Under the pieces are notes generated by a model, which saw only the letters and a list, made by a program, of their open reading frames with translations, ran no database searches and was not told the origin of the DNA. Shown here piece by piece: positions 25,741 to 35,217 of a DNA stretch of 64,000 nt; the stretch's first letter is position 1; the number at the start of each line of letters is the position of its first letter. The stretch covers positions 2,728,001-2,792,000 of the forward strand of contig NZ_CP192260.1 in the NCBI RefSeq assembly GCF_050574275.1, written 5' to 3'. This stretch comes from Virgibacillus_F flavescens (GTDB lineage: Bacteria; Bacillota; Bacilli; Bacillales; Amphibacillaceae). Both the position numbers and the translations under genes were made by a program.

Positions 25741-27696
25741 TTATTGCACCTGAAAGAAACTGGTTAATTGTTCAGGAGGTAAAGGCTTACTGTAATAATA
25801 TCCCTGAACTTCATCGCACTTCTCATTCTCTAGAAAGGAAAGTTGTTCAAGTGTCTCTACACCTTCTGCAATCACTTTCATATTGAGTGAATGTGACATA
25901 TGAATTATTGACTTAACAATCGCCTGATTTTGATGCTGATCCTCATCCATAAACATTTTATCGATTTTTAACTTTGTAACTGGAAATATACTTAAGTATT
26001 TAAATGATGAATAACCTGTTCCGAAATCGTCAATTGATACTAAAACTCCAATGTCTCGCAAACTGTTCATCGTACTTATAATGGAATCCTCGTTGCTCAT
26101 TGCCATACTTTCAGTTATCTCAAGCTCTAAGTAACATGGTTCTAAACCAGTTTGAACAAGTGCTTTTTCTATACTTTCAAGCAAACCTTTCTGATGGAAC
26201 TGTCTAGCGGACAAGTTAACACTAACAATTACAGGTTCATATCCTTTATTTTGCCACGCTTTATTCTGCTTACATGCTTCATTTAATACCCACTCCCCAA
26301 TATCAATTATTAATCCTGTTTTCTCTGCAAGGGGGATAAAATCTGCAGGTGGTATATAACCATTTACTGGATGGTTCCATCTGAGTAATGCCTCTACTCC
26401 AACAATTTTGCCAGTTTCAAGATTTTTTTGCGGTTGATAGTGAATTTCAAAGTGATTATAAGTTAAGGCTTTTCTAAGTTCATGTTCCATAATTAACATA
26501 TTTTTAAAATTTTCTGATATAGATGACTCAAATAATTTATAATTATTTCGATGCTGCTCTTTAATTACATACATAGCTGAATCAGCGTGCTTAATTAATT
26601 CATTCGCAGTTACACCATTTTCCGGAAAAACACTGATACCAATACTAATAGAAATATAAATTTCATACCCATCCATAGCAATCGGTTTTTCAAACTCAGC
26701 AATTAACTTCTTAGCAAGAAGTGTGGCTTCTTCCTTATTGGTCATGTTTTTCTGTAAAATTAAAAACTCATCGCCACCCATTCTGGCAATAAAGTTATCT
26801 GTTTGTAAAAAAGATTTTAACTTTTCTCCGCATGCATTTAGCAATTTATCACCAAAAGCATATCCAAGCGTATCATTAATTTCTTTGAAATAATCCAAAT
26901 CAATAAAATATACTGCGAGCAATTCATTAGCTTCTTTTGCATTAGTAATAGCATCTCGCAATACTTTTACAAAGAAGTTTCTATTTGGTAAATCGGTTAA
27001 TTCATCATAAAAAGCCATAAACTCAATTCTGCGTTCATTTTCTATTCGCTCGGTTATATCTTTAATAATTGCTAAACGGATAATTTCACCATAGTTACTA
27101 TAAGGCTGATCTATCATTTCCAAGTGAAATTTACTGTCGTCCTGCTTTATTCCTGTATAAATATTCGATTCAGCAGGATATTGATAAATCGTGTGCTTTA
27201 ATCCGCTTCCTTTATATTGGTGTATCAGTTCAGTCAGCTTCATTTTGACAATTTCGTCCATTCTGTAGCCAAACATGGTAGCAAAAGTTTCATCACAGTC
27301 TATAATCTTATCATTATTATACATAACCATCCCCTCAGCCTTTACGTGAGTAAGTTGATTGATGTATGCTTTTACCTCTTCCGTTTTATCCTGGAGAGAT
27401 AGATCACTAATAATTAGACAATAAACTGATTTATTTATGCGAAGCGATTTAACTTCCACTAATTTCTCTTTATCTTTTTTCAATTCCATTAGCAAATGTT
27501 TTTCTGAATCGTCAATCAACAAATCAAATTCTATATACAGATTGATTGACAATTGATTACTATCAATATTAAGCAATGAAAAGGCAGCATCGTTCCCTTT
27601 CACGATTGCACCCTGATCATTGATAAATAGTATTGCATCTTTTAAATGAATGAAAACGTCATCATGTATTGGAAACTCTAATTTTTTGTTAGACAT
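25741..27696 (-). CDS. PAS-GGDEF-EAL c-di-GMP enzyme
   Basis: A 651-residue cytoplasmic protein: two PAS-like domains (about 5-110 and 115-225), a GGDEF domain with intact GGDEF at residues 307-311 but no RxxD site, and an EAL domain from about 405. The EAL shows EALLRW, NLSARQ, ELEITES, DDFGTGYSS, KIDKMF and EGVE, so phosphodiesterase activity is expected; whether both halves are active cannot be told. The start is ATG 27696, preceded by GGAGGAAAAGG. It begins 29 bases after the ktrD stop, so K+ uptake and c-di-GMP turnover are co-transcribed. Confidence 0.9.
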   Translation of the reverse strand: MSNKKLEFPIHDDVFIHLKDAILFINDQGAIVKGNDAAFSLLNIDSNQLSINLYIEFDLLIDDSEKHLLMELKKDKEKLVEVKSLRINKSVYCLIISDLSLQDKTEEVKAYINQLTHVKAEGMVMYNNDKIIDCDETFATMFGYRMDEIVKMKLTELIHQYKGSGLKHTIYQYPAESNIYTGIKQDDSKFHLEMIDQPYSNYGEIIRLAIIKDITERIENERRIEFMAFYDELTDLPNRNFFVKVLRDAITNAKEANELLAVYFIDLDYFKEINDTLGYAFGDKLLNACGEKLKSFLQTDNFIARMGGDEFLILQKNMTNKEEATLLAKKLIAEFEKPIAMDGYEIYISISIGISVFPENGVTANELIKHADSAMYVIKEQHRNNYKLFESSISENFKNMLIMEHELRKALTYNHFEIHYQPQKNLETGKIVGVEALLRWNHPVNGYIPPADFIPLAEKTGLIIDIGEWVLNEACKQNKAWQNKGYEPVIVSVNLSARQFHQKGLLESIEKALVQTGLEPCYLELEITESMAMSNEDSIISTMNSLRDIGVLVSIDDFGTGYSSFKYLSIFPVTKLKIDKMFMDEDQHQNQAIVKSIIHMSHSLNMKVIAEGVETLEQLSFLENEKCDEVQGYYYSKPLPPEQLTSFFQVQ

Positions 27697-27725
27697 ATCC
27701 TTTTCCTCCAAAGACTCCCGTGACA

Positions 27726-29087
27726 TTACCCGATAATCATTCTCTCTTTTGGATAATGATATTTTCCGTTAGCTTTATTATTTTTAAACATGAACAAGAA
27801 CGTGATGATTCCGACTCGTCCAATGAACATCAACATCATTAATACGAACTTACTTACTGTTGAAAGTTCGCTGGTAATACCTAGAGAAAGACCTACCGTT
27901 CCAAACGCTGAAGTTACCTCGAATAATATCTCTGAAAGCTCATATGGCTCCATGATGGAAATAACAAGTATAGAATTAAATACCAGTGCAATTGCCATTA
28001 GTGATACCGTTACAGCTTTCAGCAAATCTTCCTGGTATACTTCCCGCTTGAAAATTCTAATACTAGCACCACCTCGTGCATATGTGAAAATAAAGATTAG
28101 CGCCAGTGCGAAAGTCGTAGTACGTATTCCACCACCAGCACTGCTTGGCGATGCACCAATAAACATCAAAAACGACATGAATAAATGATTTTGCTCTGTC
28201 AATTGCGAAACGTCCATTGTTGCTAGTCCGCCACTTCTTGTCGTTACAGACTGAAACATAGAATAAAACAACACTTCATGCCAAGATTTATCCGCAAAAT
28301 AATTATTCGCGTCAAACACCGCGATAAACAATGTGCCGACAACTATTAATGCCAAAAACGTAAGCGAGGTTACCTTTGTAAATAAAGAAAAGCGCAAACC
28401 TTTACGAGTTTCTTCGTTGGCAAACATGTAATCTTTTACTTCTATAAGGACCGGGAAACCGATGGCTCCAAAAATAATTAGCAGCATGGTAATAAATTGA
28501 ACAAAATAATCATCTTTAAACATGATTAATGAGCTACCGGTAATATCAAATCCGCCATTTGTTGTGGCACTTATTGAACTGAAAAAACCATTCAGGTAGG
28601 CTTCACCAACTGTTGGAAAGTACTGCATATAATACGTTCCTAAAATGATAAAACCGATAATTTCAATTGTCAAAATGACTAACATGATTTGTTTGATTAA
28701 CCGAACCATTCCTGAAAATGATGTCTGATTTTGATCGGTCATAATTAACCTGCGTTCTTTCAGCCCGATTTTTTTACCTAAAATAATCCAGATAAAAGTT
28801 CCCATTGCCATAATGCCAACTGCTCCAAATTGCAGAATAAATGCCAGTAAAAAATAACCAAGTGTATTAAACGTTTCCGGAATACTAATAGGAGTTAAAC
28901 CTGTAACGCTAATTGCACTAACGGCAATAAACAATATGTCTATTATAGATGGATCCACGCCTTCTTCATGCGCGAGTGGTATGGACAAGATAGCGGTTGC
29001 TATTAGGACAGCTATACAATAAAAAAATAAAATTAATTGTACAGGAGATAATTTATTAATAAATATATAATTGAAATTAGAAAACAT
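27726..29087 (-). CDS. ktrD: Ktr potassium uptake system membrane subunit KtrD
   Basis: A 453-residue SKT-family K+ transporter made of four M1-P-M2 repeats. The four selectivity-filter loops are SVTGLT, TTNGGFD, TRSGGLAT and SAFGTVGLS, each with the expected glycine. It partners with a KtrA/KtrC ring; KtrC is at 1047-1712. The start ATG follows AAGGAG. It is followed by a GGDEF-EAL gene. KtrB is the alternative name, but the pairing with KtrC and the sequence favour KtrD. Confidence 0.9.
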   Translation of the reverse strand: MFSNFNYIFINKLSPVQLILFFYCIAVLIATAILSIPLAHEEGVDPSIIDILFIAVSAISVTGLTPISIPETFNTLGYFLLAFILQFGAVGIMAMGTFIWIILGKKIGLKERRLIMTDQNQTSFSGMVRLIKQIMLVILTIEIIGFIILGTYYMQYFPTVGEAYLNGFFSSISATTNGGFDITGSSLIMFKDDYFVQFITMLLIIFGAIGFPVLIEVKDYMFANEETRKGLRFSLFTKVTSLTFLALIVVGTLFIAVFDANNYFADKSWHEVLFYSMFQSVTTRSGGLATMDVSQLTEQNHLFMSFLMFIGASPSSAGGGIRTTTFALALIFIFTYARGGASIRIFKREVYQEDLLKAVTVSLMAIALVFNSILVISIMEPYELSEILFEVTSAFGTVGLSLGITSELSTVSKFVLMMLMFIGRVGIITFLFMFKNNKANGKYHYPKERMIIG

Positions 29088-29274
29088 ATTGGTACTCCTT
29101 AATACTTACATCGGTTATTTTTAATCAAATATAAACACATTATAGCAGTCAAATAGAAGATTTGCTCGAATATTTCACAATTATCTTCAAGGTAATACGA
29201 ATTAACTGTATTAATGACAAGTTTGTCATTACAAATAAAGTAATGGAAACAAAAAAAGGATAGTAATAAATATA

Positions 29275-29694
29275 CTAACCTTCTTCGATTAACTCTTTAA
29301 ACTTTTTATATAGCGATTCACCCTGGTATCCTTCTTCAATTAACTTTTTCAACTTATCTTTTACGATCCCTTTTTGATGGTCAACAATCGTGCCCAAAAA
29401 GATGACATTTATTCTGTCACCAATTTCATTAATCGATAGTATGGTTGTGATAAAAGTCGCTGGGTTATTTGTTTCCTTAGTTATTTTCACCTGAAGCACA
29501 ACGGTGTCATCTTTTTCTTTAAGATTATGAAACAGTTCAAAATTGTCTCTGTTCATAAAAGCTTCTACTATCCAGCGATTTTGTTCATCTTCCCTATTAA
29601 TAATCAATCCATCAAAAAGTGGAATTTCATGTAGAACAATGTCATCATCTTTATTTTCTACAATTTCTAATGAACTTAACTTAAACGTTTTCAT
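29275..29694 (-). CDS. YwpF-like protein
   Basis: A 139-residue soluble protein resembling B. subtilis YwpF: MKTFKLSSLEIV at the start, PLFDGLIINREDE near 25-37, and VKITKETNNPATF. The function is unknown. It follows moaA by 31 bases with a GGAGGTG ribosome site, so it may be in the moeA-moaA transcript. The C-terminal 25 residues repeat the pattern KKLIEEGYQGES/KELIEEG. Confidence 0.72.
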   Translation of the reverse strand: MKTFKLSSLEIVENKDDDIVLHEIPLFDGLIINREDEQNRWIVEAFMNRDNFELFHNLKEKDDTVVLQVKITKETNNPATFITTILSINEIGDRINVIFLGTIVDHQKGIVKDKLKKLIEEGYQGESLYKKFKELIEEG

Positions 29695-29725
29695 TCATAC
29701 ACCTCCGAAGCATACAATAAATTGG

Positions 29726-30748
29726 TTAACCGCCAATGTAGCTCATTTCTATTTTTTTTCGATCTTTATTTTTCAAATTTGCACGCTCGTCTGAATATCG
29801 GTCGCTTCGTTTGGTCCATATCGCGTTTAAACAGTTTCCTAGTTCTTTATCATTTTTCCCCATACGCAGGTCCTGACGTATGTCATATCCTTCTGAAGCA
29901 AATAAACAGGTATAGAGTTTCCCTTCTGCAGAGAGCCGAATTCGTGTACACGTACTGCAAAAAGAATCCGTGACAGATGAAATAACTCCAATTTCGCCTT
30001 CTCCATCTTTATACCGATACCTCGAAGCTACTTCACCATAGTAATTGGCATCTACAGGAACTAAAGGTATTTCCTCTTTTATTATATCAATAATTTGTTT
30101 TTTTGAAATAACATTTTTAAAGTCCCATCCATTATGGTTACCAACATCCATAAATTCAATAAACCGTAAAATGATATTCTTTCCTTTACAATATCTTGCC
30201 ATAGGAAGTATCTGATCTTCATTCATTCCTTTTTTTACTACCATATTAATTTTTACTTGTAAGCCTGCTTTTTGAGCTGCTTGAATTCCTTTCAGCACTG
30301 GGAGTGTTACGACTCCTCTTCCGTTTGTTTGTTTAAAAACATCATCTTCTATTGCATCCAGACTAATATTCACACGTTCCAGTCCAGCATCTTTAAGTTT
30401 TTGTGCTTTTTTCGGCAAAAACACACCATTCGTAGTTAAGGCAATATCATTGATACCTGGAATTTTGCTTAACGCATAAATTAATTGATCCAGATCTTTA
30501 CGTAATAACGGTTCCCCACCGGTGAGTCGAATTTTTTCGACACCTAGTCGTGCAAACTGTGTTGCGATACGAGTGATTTCATCAAAGCTTAGTAATTCAC
30601 TTTCAGAAAGAAATACATAATCCTCTCCAAATATCTCCTTAGGCATACAATACGTACATCTGAAATTACATTTATCAATTACTGATATCCGAAGATCTTT
30701 GAGTTGTCTGCCTAATTGATCAGTTATTGGTGTTATGTTCTCATTCAT
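29726..30748 (-). CDS. moaA: GTP 3',8-cyclase MoaA
   Basis: A 340-residue radical-SAM enzyme that starts molybdenum cofactor synthesis by converting GTP to 3',8-cyclo-GTP. The N-terminal cluster cysteines are Cys27, Cys31 and Cys34 (CNFRCTYC); the second cluster is CSTCTRIRLSAEGKLYTC near the C-terminus. The C-terminal Gly-Gly tail needed for activity is present (YIGG). It follows moeA by 15 bases. The user of the cofactor in this window is the formate dehydrogenase. Confidence 0.95.
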   Translation of the reverse strand: MNENITPITDQLGRQLKDLRISVIDKCNFRCTYCMPKEIFGEDYVFLSESELLSFDEITRIATQFARLGVEKIRLTGGEPLLRKDLDQLIYALSKIPGINDIALTTNGVFLPKKAQKLKDAGLERVNISLDAIEDDVFKQTNGRGVVTLPVLKGIQAAQKAGLQVKINMVVKKGMNEDQILPMARYCKGKNIILRFIEFMDVGNHNGWDFKNVISKKQIIDIIKEEIPLVPVDANYYGEVASRYRYKDGEGEIGVISSVTDSFCSTCTRIRLSAEGKLYTCLFASEGYDIRQDLRMGKNDKELGNCLNAIWTKRSDRYSDERANLKNKDRKKIEMSYIGG

Positions 30749-30763
30749 CCTTTTTCAGCTCCT

Positions 30764-32026
30764 TTAAAACGATTCTTGTCCCTGCTCTTCATTCAGCCAT
30801 AGAACATCGACTTCGGACCCTTTTGTAAACTCTCTGGTACCGCCTGGTAGTATGATAAAACAATTGGTAAAAGCGAGTGATGTCACAACATTTGATTTAT
30901 CTATTCCAGCTAATCGAACCATTACTCGGCCATTTTCAATAAAGGCTTTCCCCCTAATAAAGCGTGTGAATGGATTAGGCTTTGGAAAATCTTCGTCCAG
31001 GAATGCCTCTGTTCTACATAAGAACGGTTTATCATTCAGTAAAAAAGACTGCAGGATAGGGCGAACAAACATCTCAAACCCTACATAACATGCGGACGGA
31101 TTTCCAGACAAACCGTATAAAAGTTTTCCACCAAAAACTGCCACTGTCGTAACACTTCCTGGCCGCATAGCAACCTTATTAAATAAAACTCGAGCATTTA
31201 ACTTATGATAAATAGCTGGCATCAGATCAAAATCACCGACTGAAACGCCACCAGTTGTAATTAAGACATCCACTTCATCTAACTTGGATTGAATCGATTT
31301 GAAACTTGAATCAAGTTCATCTACAAGTTTTCCGAAATAACGTGCCTCACCACCAGCTCGTTTGATTTGCGACATGATCATATCTGCATTGGAATTGCGG
31401 ATCTTACCAGGTTCAAGTTCATCTTCTACATTAAGCAGCTCTGTACCTGTAGCAAAAATTCCAACGACAGGCTTTTTAGCTACACTTACATTCTTGTATC
31501 CAAACGTTGCTAATAGCGCTTTAACACCAGGATTAACTGGAGTTCCTTTTTCTACCAGTTTTATGCCCTGTTTTATTTCTGAACCTGTTCTGATTACATT
31601 TTGGTTTGGTTTCATTGACTTTACTAACCTAATGAATGATTTGCCATTTCGTTTAAATTCCTTACAGACCTCGAACATCGCAACACAGTTTGCACCATCA
31701 GGAATTTGTGCTCCTGTCATAATACGGGTTGCCTGAAACTGTTTTATTGTTGTATTCGGCACTTGACCAGCCCCGATAGTTTCAACTACTTCAAACTCTA
31801 CCGGCTTCTCAGTAGAAGCTGATTTTGTATCCGTTGAATGAAACGCAAACCCATCGTAGGGTGATTTATCGAAAGGTGGTATTGGATGAGTGGTTATAAT
31901 AGGTTCACCCAATCTCCTTCCATCACTTTCTTCGATTGGAATTTTTTCCAGTTCACCTGTAATTTTATATTTCATAACATTATTAATTGCTTCATTTATC
32001 GGTAAAGGCTTTCGTATTTCAACCAT
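30764..32026 (-). CDS. moeA: Molybdopterin molybdotransferase MoeA
   Basis: A 420-residue enzyme that inserts molybdate into adenylylated molybdopterin. The segments SPYDGFAF, IMTGAQIPDGAN, PGKIRNSNADM and ITTGGVSVGDFD, and GLSGNPSACYVGFE are typical MoeA. The start is ATG 32026 or a GTG two codons earlier (32032), which is better spaced from AAGGGA. It heads the moeA-moaA-ywpF operon. MoaC, MoaD, MoaE and MobA are not in the window. Confidence 0.94.
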   Translation of the reverse strand: MVEIRKPLPINEAINNVMKYKITGELEKIPIEESDGRRLGEPIITTHPIPPFDKSPYDGFAFHSTDTKSASTEKPVEFEVVETIGAGQVPNTTIKQFQATRIMTGAQIPDGANCVAMFEVCKEFKRNGKSFIRLVKSMKPNQNVIRTGSEIKQGIKLVEKGTPVNPGVKALLATFGYKNVSVAKKPVVGIFATGTELLNVEDELEPGKIRNSNADMIMSQIKRAGGEARYFGKLVDELDSSFKSIQSKLDEVDVLITTGGVSVGDFDLMPAIYHKLNARVLFNKVAMRPGSVTTVAVFGGKLLYGLSGNPSACYVGFEMFVRPILQSFLLNDKPFLCRTEAFLDEDFPKPNPFTRFIRGKAFIENGRVMVRLAGIDKSNVVTSLAFTNCFIILPGGTREFTKGSEVDVLWLNEEQGQESF

Positions 32027-32303
32027 GTACACAAAATCCCTTCCACGTATACTTTTGTATACTAAGTTTAACAAACTTTTGCAGTAATTAATATTTTCTC
32101 AGTAAAATATTGTAAGGTTTCACATTTTTCAAACAGGGGTATTGATTACCAACTAAGAGGTACACTAATTTAACAGCAATTGTAACATCGCTAGATAGAA
32201 ATCGGATTGAAGCAAAGTTGACTTGCAGCAAAAACTAACGCAACCTAAATAACTAATTATGTATTACTTATAATTTCCCTATATTCGTAAGAGGTGATAA
32301 TAA

Positions 32304-32483
32304 ATGACATGGGTATATATTGTAATTGCAATCGCGGTAATTATACTAATTCTTCTTTATTCCAAAAAAGGTAAGGGTCCAAATCAAGATGCATCACTAA
32401 CCATGGAGGAAAAAGAAAAATTAGATGAGGATTATTTATCACATGGCGGCCACGATCAAAATGACGACAATAAAAATATTTAA
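32304..32483 (+). CDS. Small single-pass membrane protein
   Basis: A 59-residue protein with one N-terminal membrane helix (WVYIVIAIAVIILILLY) and an acidic, Asp-rich cytoplasmic or external tail. The ribosome site GAGGTGATAA fits ATG 32304 and a terminator follows, which supports a real gene. The family is not recognised. Confidence 0.68.
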   Translation: MTWVYIVIAIAVIILILLYSKKGKGPNQDASLTMEEKEKLDEDYLSHGGHDQNDDNKNI

Positions 32484-32486
32484 CAG

Positions 32487-32514
32487 AAAACATCGTTTCT
32501 AAACGATGTTTTTT
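32487..32514 (+). terminator. Terminator of small membrane protein gene
   Basis: AAAACATCGT/ACGATGTTTT hairpin followed by a T-run. Confidence 0.88.
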
Positions 32515-32592
32515 TGTGTAGAAACCCTTTATTTGCCCTTGAAATTATGTATAATTAATTATAATCACATTATTGAGAATTAGGAGATTACT

Positions 32593-33312
32593 ATGAAAAA
32601 ATACCTTTTTTTGATTGGGATTACTATTGCTTTTGTACTTTTTGCCTGTCAAAAAGAAGAACAAGTTATTGTGAAAAAAGAGGCATCTGCAACTGCCACT
32701 GAAGACGAACCTGAACTAGTCGAGCAATCAGACGATGATGAAGTGGATGAATTGATTGAGTTTATTCTGCCTGATGAAAAAGTTATGATTAATTTAGAAA
32801 TGGTGCCAATATTGAATGCTTATCTACACGCTTCACAAGATCGCGCTAAAGCTGTTGAATCAATGGTCCTTACACCTATCCAATACAATGAGAGTTATTT
32901 ATATTTACTTAAATTTTCATGTGCTGATAAATCTTGTTCTTATTTACTTTTAAATAAGAAGGAAGGAAATCAGGCTTATCTTGTAGCCGATATAGCACAA
33001 AATAATGGTATTAAACTTTCGCAGGACCACTCAAAAATATTGCTTCAGTTTAGTCGTAATGTTTCAAATAAAATGGGAACTAGTACTATTGTTGTGGTCG
33101 ACATCCAAAAATGGGAGCTTCTTTCGTTAACTAATAGTACAAATGATTTAGAAGTTCTGAATTACCAGTGGCCAATACTGGATGTGAATTGGATCGATAA
33201 TGAAAGTATTAGAGTCATTATACCTGAAGTTAGGGAAGCATCTAGCAAACAGCATTCTGATGAGAATGAAACCCCTCAAAAAACGCAGGAAATCATACTG
33301 TCCACCGATTAA
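32593..33312 (+). CDS. Lipoprotein of unknown function
   Basis: A 239-residue protein with a signal peptide and lipobox LFAC (Cys19). An acidic linker (about 35-58) precedes a globular part. The latter has LLLNKKEGNQAYLVADIAQ, and a Trp-Ile-Asp pattern reminiscent of beta-propeller strands, but no family was recognised. It stands alone with a terminator after it. The next gene on the opposite strand is also a putative exported protein. Confidence 0.72.
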   Translation: MKKYLFLIGITIAFVLFACQKEEQVIVKKEASATATEDEPELVEQSDDDEVDELIEFILPDEKVMINLEMVPILNAYLHASQDRAKAVESMVLTPIQYNESYLYLLKFSCADKSCSYLLLNKKEGNQAYLVADIAQNNGIKLSQDHSKILLQFSRNVSNKMGTSTIVVVDIQKWELLSLTNSTNDLEVLNYQWPILDVNWIDNESIRVIIPEVREASSKQHSDENETPQKTQEIILSTD

Positions 33313-33315
33313 TGC

Positions 33316-33349
33316 AAAAGCAGCACCTCCATAATTGAGTGCTGCTTTT
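33316..33349. terminator. Bidirectional terminator
   Basis: AAAAGCAGCAC/GTGCTGCTTTT stem lies between two convergent genes. Confidence 0.9.
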
Positions 33350-33350
33350 G

Positions 33351-33797
33351 TTATTCAAATATTAAATTCTCTGTATGCTCTATACTTCTACTTTCACCAT
33401 CTACTTGAAACTCTGCTAAACAGTATAAAGTATATTCTCCTTCTTGTGGTTTGCTTATAAGCTTTGCTTTCTGTGGATAATAACTATCCCCTGATTCCAT
33501 AACTTTTTTTACGCGACTCCCCGTGAAATCGTGATTTTTATTACGTAAAGAAATAGAAATTAATGGAGTCTGGTGTTCAATTTCTACAGTTTCATCTCCT
33601 GTGTACTGCAGTGAACGATATACCTTAATTTCCTCATCTATTTCTTCCACTCTAATATGTACGATAAAATCCTTCTCTTCGGCTGATCCCACTTGACTGG
33701 AAACTAGTGAATCTCTACCTAATCCGCTCCAGGTAATATATAGAGTAGCTATTATTACAATGGGCAATATAAATATCAAAAGCAATAATTTCTTAAT
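33351..33797 (-). CDS. Exported/membrane protein of unknown function, probable ATT start
   Basis: A protein of about 148 residues with an N-terminal signal-like helix and a beta-rich outer part. No ATG, GTG or TTG is well placed after the GGGGAG ribosome site. An in-frame ATT at 33797, six bases after it, gives MKKLLLLIFILP, a normal signal start; the next possible codon is TTG 33785, 18 bases away. No family was recognised. The predicted hydrophilic part has IVHIRVEEIDEEIKVY and LISISLRN strands. Confidence 0.6.
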   Translation of the reverse strand: MKKLLLLIFILPIVIIATLYITWSGLGRDSLVSSQVGSAEEKDFIVHIRVEEIDEEIKVYRSLQYTGDETVEIEHQTPLISISLRNKNHDFTGSRVKKVMESGDSYYPQKAKLISKPQEGEYTLYCLAEFQVDGESRSIEHTENLIFE

Positions 33798-33987
33798 AAT
33801 TAGCTCCCCATCCCTTCTACTACTGTTACCTATAAGACGTTGTTAATAACCAAAAAGTTTCATGCTTTATTAAAATAATTCAGTTTTTTCTCTTATATTA
33901 AGATTAACATAAAAAGGAAGTAAAAAACTAGCATAATAACGACAAAAAATACAATTCTAATAAGTGATGGTGAAAGGAGGATTTCAA

Positions 33988-34194
33988 ATGACGGTTTCCA
34001 GCCAAGTAAAACAAACCCTTGCAGGATTAAAAAGTGCTCAGGCAAGTTTAGAACAATTTGCTTTACAGACTCAAAACAAGCGAACAAAAGAACTATATGA
34101 GGGTGCTGCACAACAAACTGATTCTATTATAAAAAGCATAGAACCACGCTTGCAGGAGATTGAACTAGAGGAACCACAATATAGAAATGAATAA
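33988..34194 (+). CDS. DUF1657 protein, first gene of spoVA2mob-type operon
   Basis: A 68-residue DUF1657 protein (SSQVKQTLAGLKSAQASLEQFAL and EEPQY at the end). ATG 33988 follows AAAGGAGG. In Bacillaceae this family sits at the start of the spoVA2mob operon, as here. A weak CATAATA at 33932-33938 fits the sigma-G -10 pattern, but no well-spaced -35 is visible. The same domain recurs in the sixth and seventh genes. Its molecular role is unknown. Confidence 0.85.
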   Translation: MTVSSQVKQTLAGLKSAQASLEQFALQTQNKRTKELYEGAAQQTDSIIKSIEPRLQEIELEEPQYRNE

Positions 34195-34267
34195 CTATAT
34201 GTTAAGGGTTGATCAATAAGTTCCGTTCCCCCTACTACATAAATCTAATTAAGTAGGTGATGATAAA

Positions 34268-34720
34268 ATGAAATTTAAAATATTTATTGGTCTATTGATA
34301 ATAAGTATCTTAGTTGGATGTAACACCAATACAGAGACTTTAAATGAGACTGATTCAAAAGCTCCGGTACAATTAAGTTCATCTTCGTTGCCAAATCAAA
34401 AAGCATCAAACCTAGCTAAAAAAACACTGCAAAAACATACAGAAACAACTAATATTTACGCCGTGAATACAGACAAAACTTTACTAATTGCTCTTGAGGT
34501 GCATCACCATGATCGACTAAAGCTAGCCGATTTCAGAAGTAGTGTTACAAAAAAAATTAATAAGCAATTTCCGGATTTAAAAACTGAAGTCTCTACAGAT
34601 AAAAAATTAGTATGGGAAATAAAAAAGCTGGAGCAAAAAATAATGAACAACAAAATTAAAGAAAAACAGTTAAAAAAAGAAATGAAACATTTGATTAAAC
34701 TTATGCACAAAAAAACATAA
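34268..34720 (+). CDS. YhcN/YlaJ-type spore lipoprotein
   Basis: A 150-residue lipoprotein with lipobox LVGC (Cys18). Central residues 50-115 (KASNLAKKTLQKH... NTDKTLLIALEVHHHDRLKLADFRSSV) follow the YhcN/YlaJ sporulation lipoprotein pattern; the Lys-rich C-terminus is a helix. It is the second gene of the spoVA2mob-type operon, between DUF1657 and spoVAC. In strains with this operon it contributes to spore heat resistance. Confidence 0.8.
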   Translation: MKFKIFIGLLIISILVGCNTNTETLNETDSKAPVQLSSSSLPNQKASNLAKKTLQKHTETTNIYAVNTDKTLLIALEVHHHDRLKLADFRSSVTKKINKQFPDLKTEVSTDKKLVWEIKKLEQKIMNNKIKEKQLKKEMKHLIKLMHKKT

Positions 34721-34737
34721 ATGAAAGAGTGAAACAT

Positions 34738-35217
34738 ATGGCTGATAAAAAAAAGAAGAGCATACCTCCTAAAGCTCAAGAATACCAAGCATTTCAACAG
34801 AAAAGAGAAGCAAAAAGGCCACTATTGAAAAATTGTATTAAAGCCTTTTTGGTAGGTGGATTTATCTGTTTTATCGGTCAGCTGATTTCAATTTTCTACA
34901 TTTATTTCTTTGATTTCACTGAACAGACAGCAGGAAATCCGACAGTTTCAACATTAATTTTTATTACGATGCTTTTGACTGGTTTTGGTGTATATGATCG
35001 GATCGGGCAATTTGCTGGTGCAGGCTCAGCAGTACCCGTTACAGGATTTGGTAATGCCGTGATTTCTGCTTGTATTGAGCATCGTACAGAAGGATTCGTA
35101 TTAGGTGTTGGGGCAAATATGTTTAAATTGGCGGGTTCAGTTATATTGTTTGGAGTGTTTTCGGCATTTATTGTGGCATTAATTAAAACACTGCTTACTC
35201 AGTGGGGGGTTCTATAA
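34738..35217 (+). CDS. spoVAC: Stage V sporulation protein AC
   Basis: A 159-residue integral membrane protein with three or four hydrophobic helices and the family segments KAFLVGGFICFIGQ and FAGAGSAVPVTGFGNAVISACIEHRTEGFVLG. In spores SpoVAC is a mechanosensitive channel for Ca-dipicolinic acid passage across the inner membrane. The start is ATG 34738, after AAAGAG. SpoVAD starts immediately after the stop. Confidence 0.94.
   Translation: MADKKKKSIPPKAQEYQAFQQKREAKRPLLKNCIKAFLVGGFICFIGQLISIFYIYFFDFTEQTAGNPTVSTLIFITMLLTGFGVYDRIGQFAGAGSAVPVTGFGNAVISACIEHRTEGFVLGVGANMFKLAGSVILFGVFSAFIVALIKTLLTQWGVL

Noticed and set aside
29088..29274. c-di-AMP (ydaO-type) riboswitch upstream of ktrD
   Set aside because: None of the conserved ydaO blocks is seen in the 187 bases before ktrD.
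34504..34797. 97-codon ORF antisense to the lipoprotein and SpoVAC start
   Set aside because: It is a shadow of AT-rich coding DNA on the other strand, with no ribosome site.
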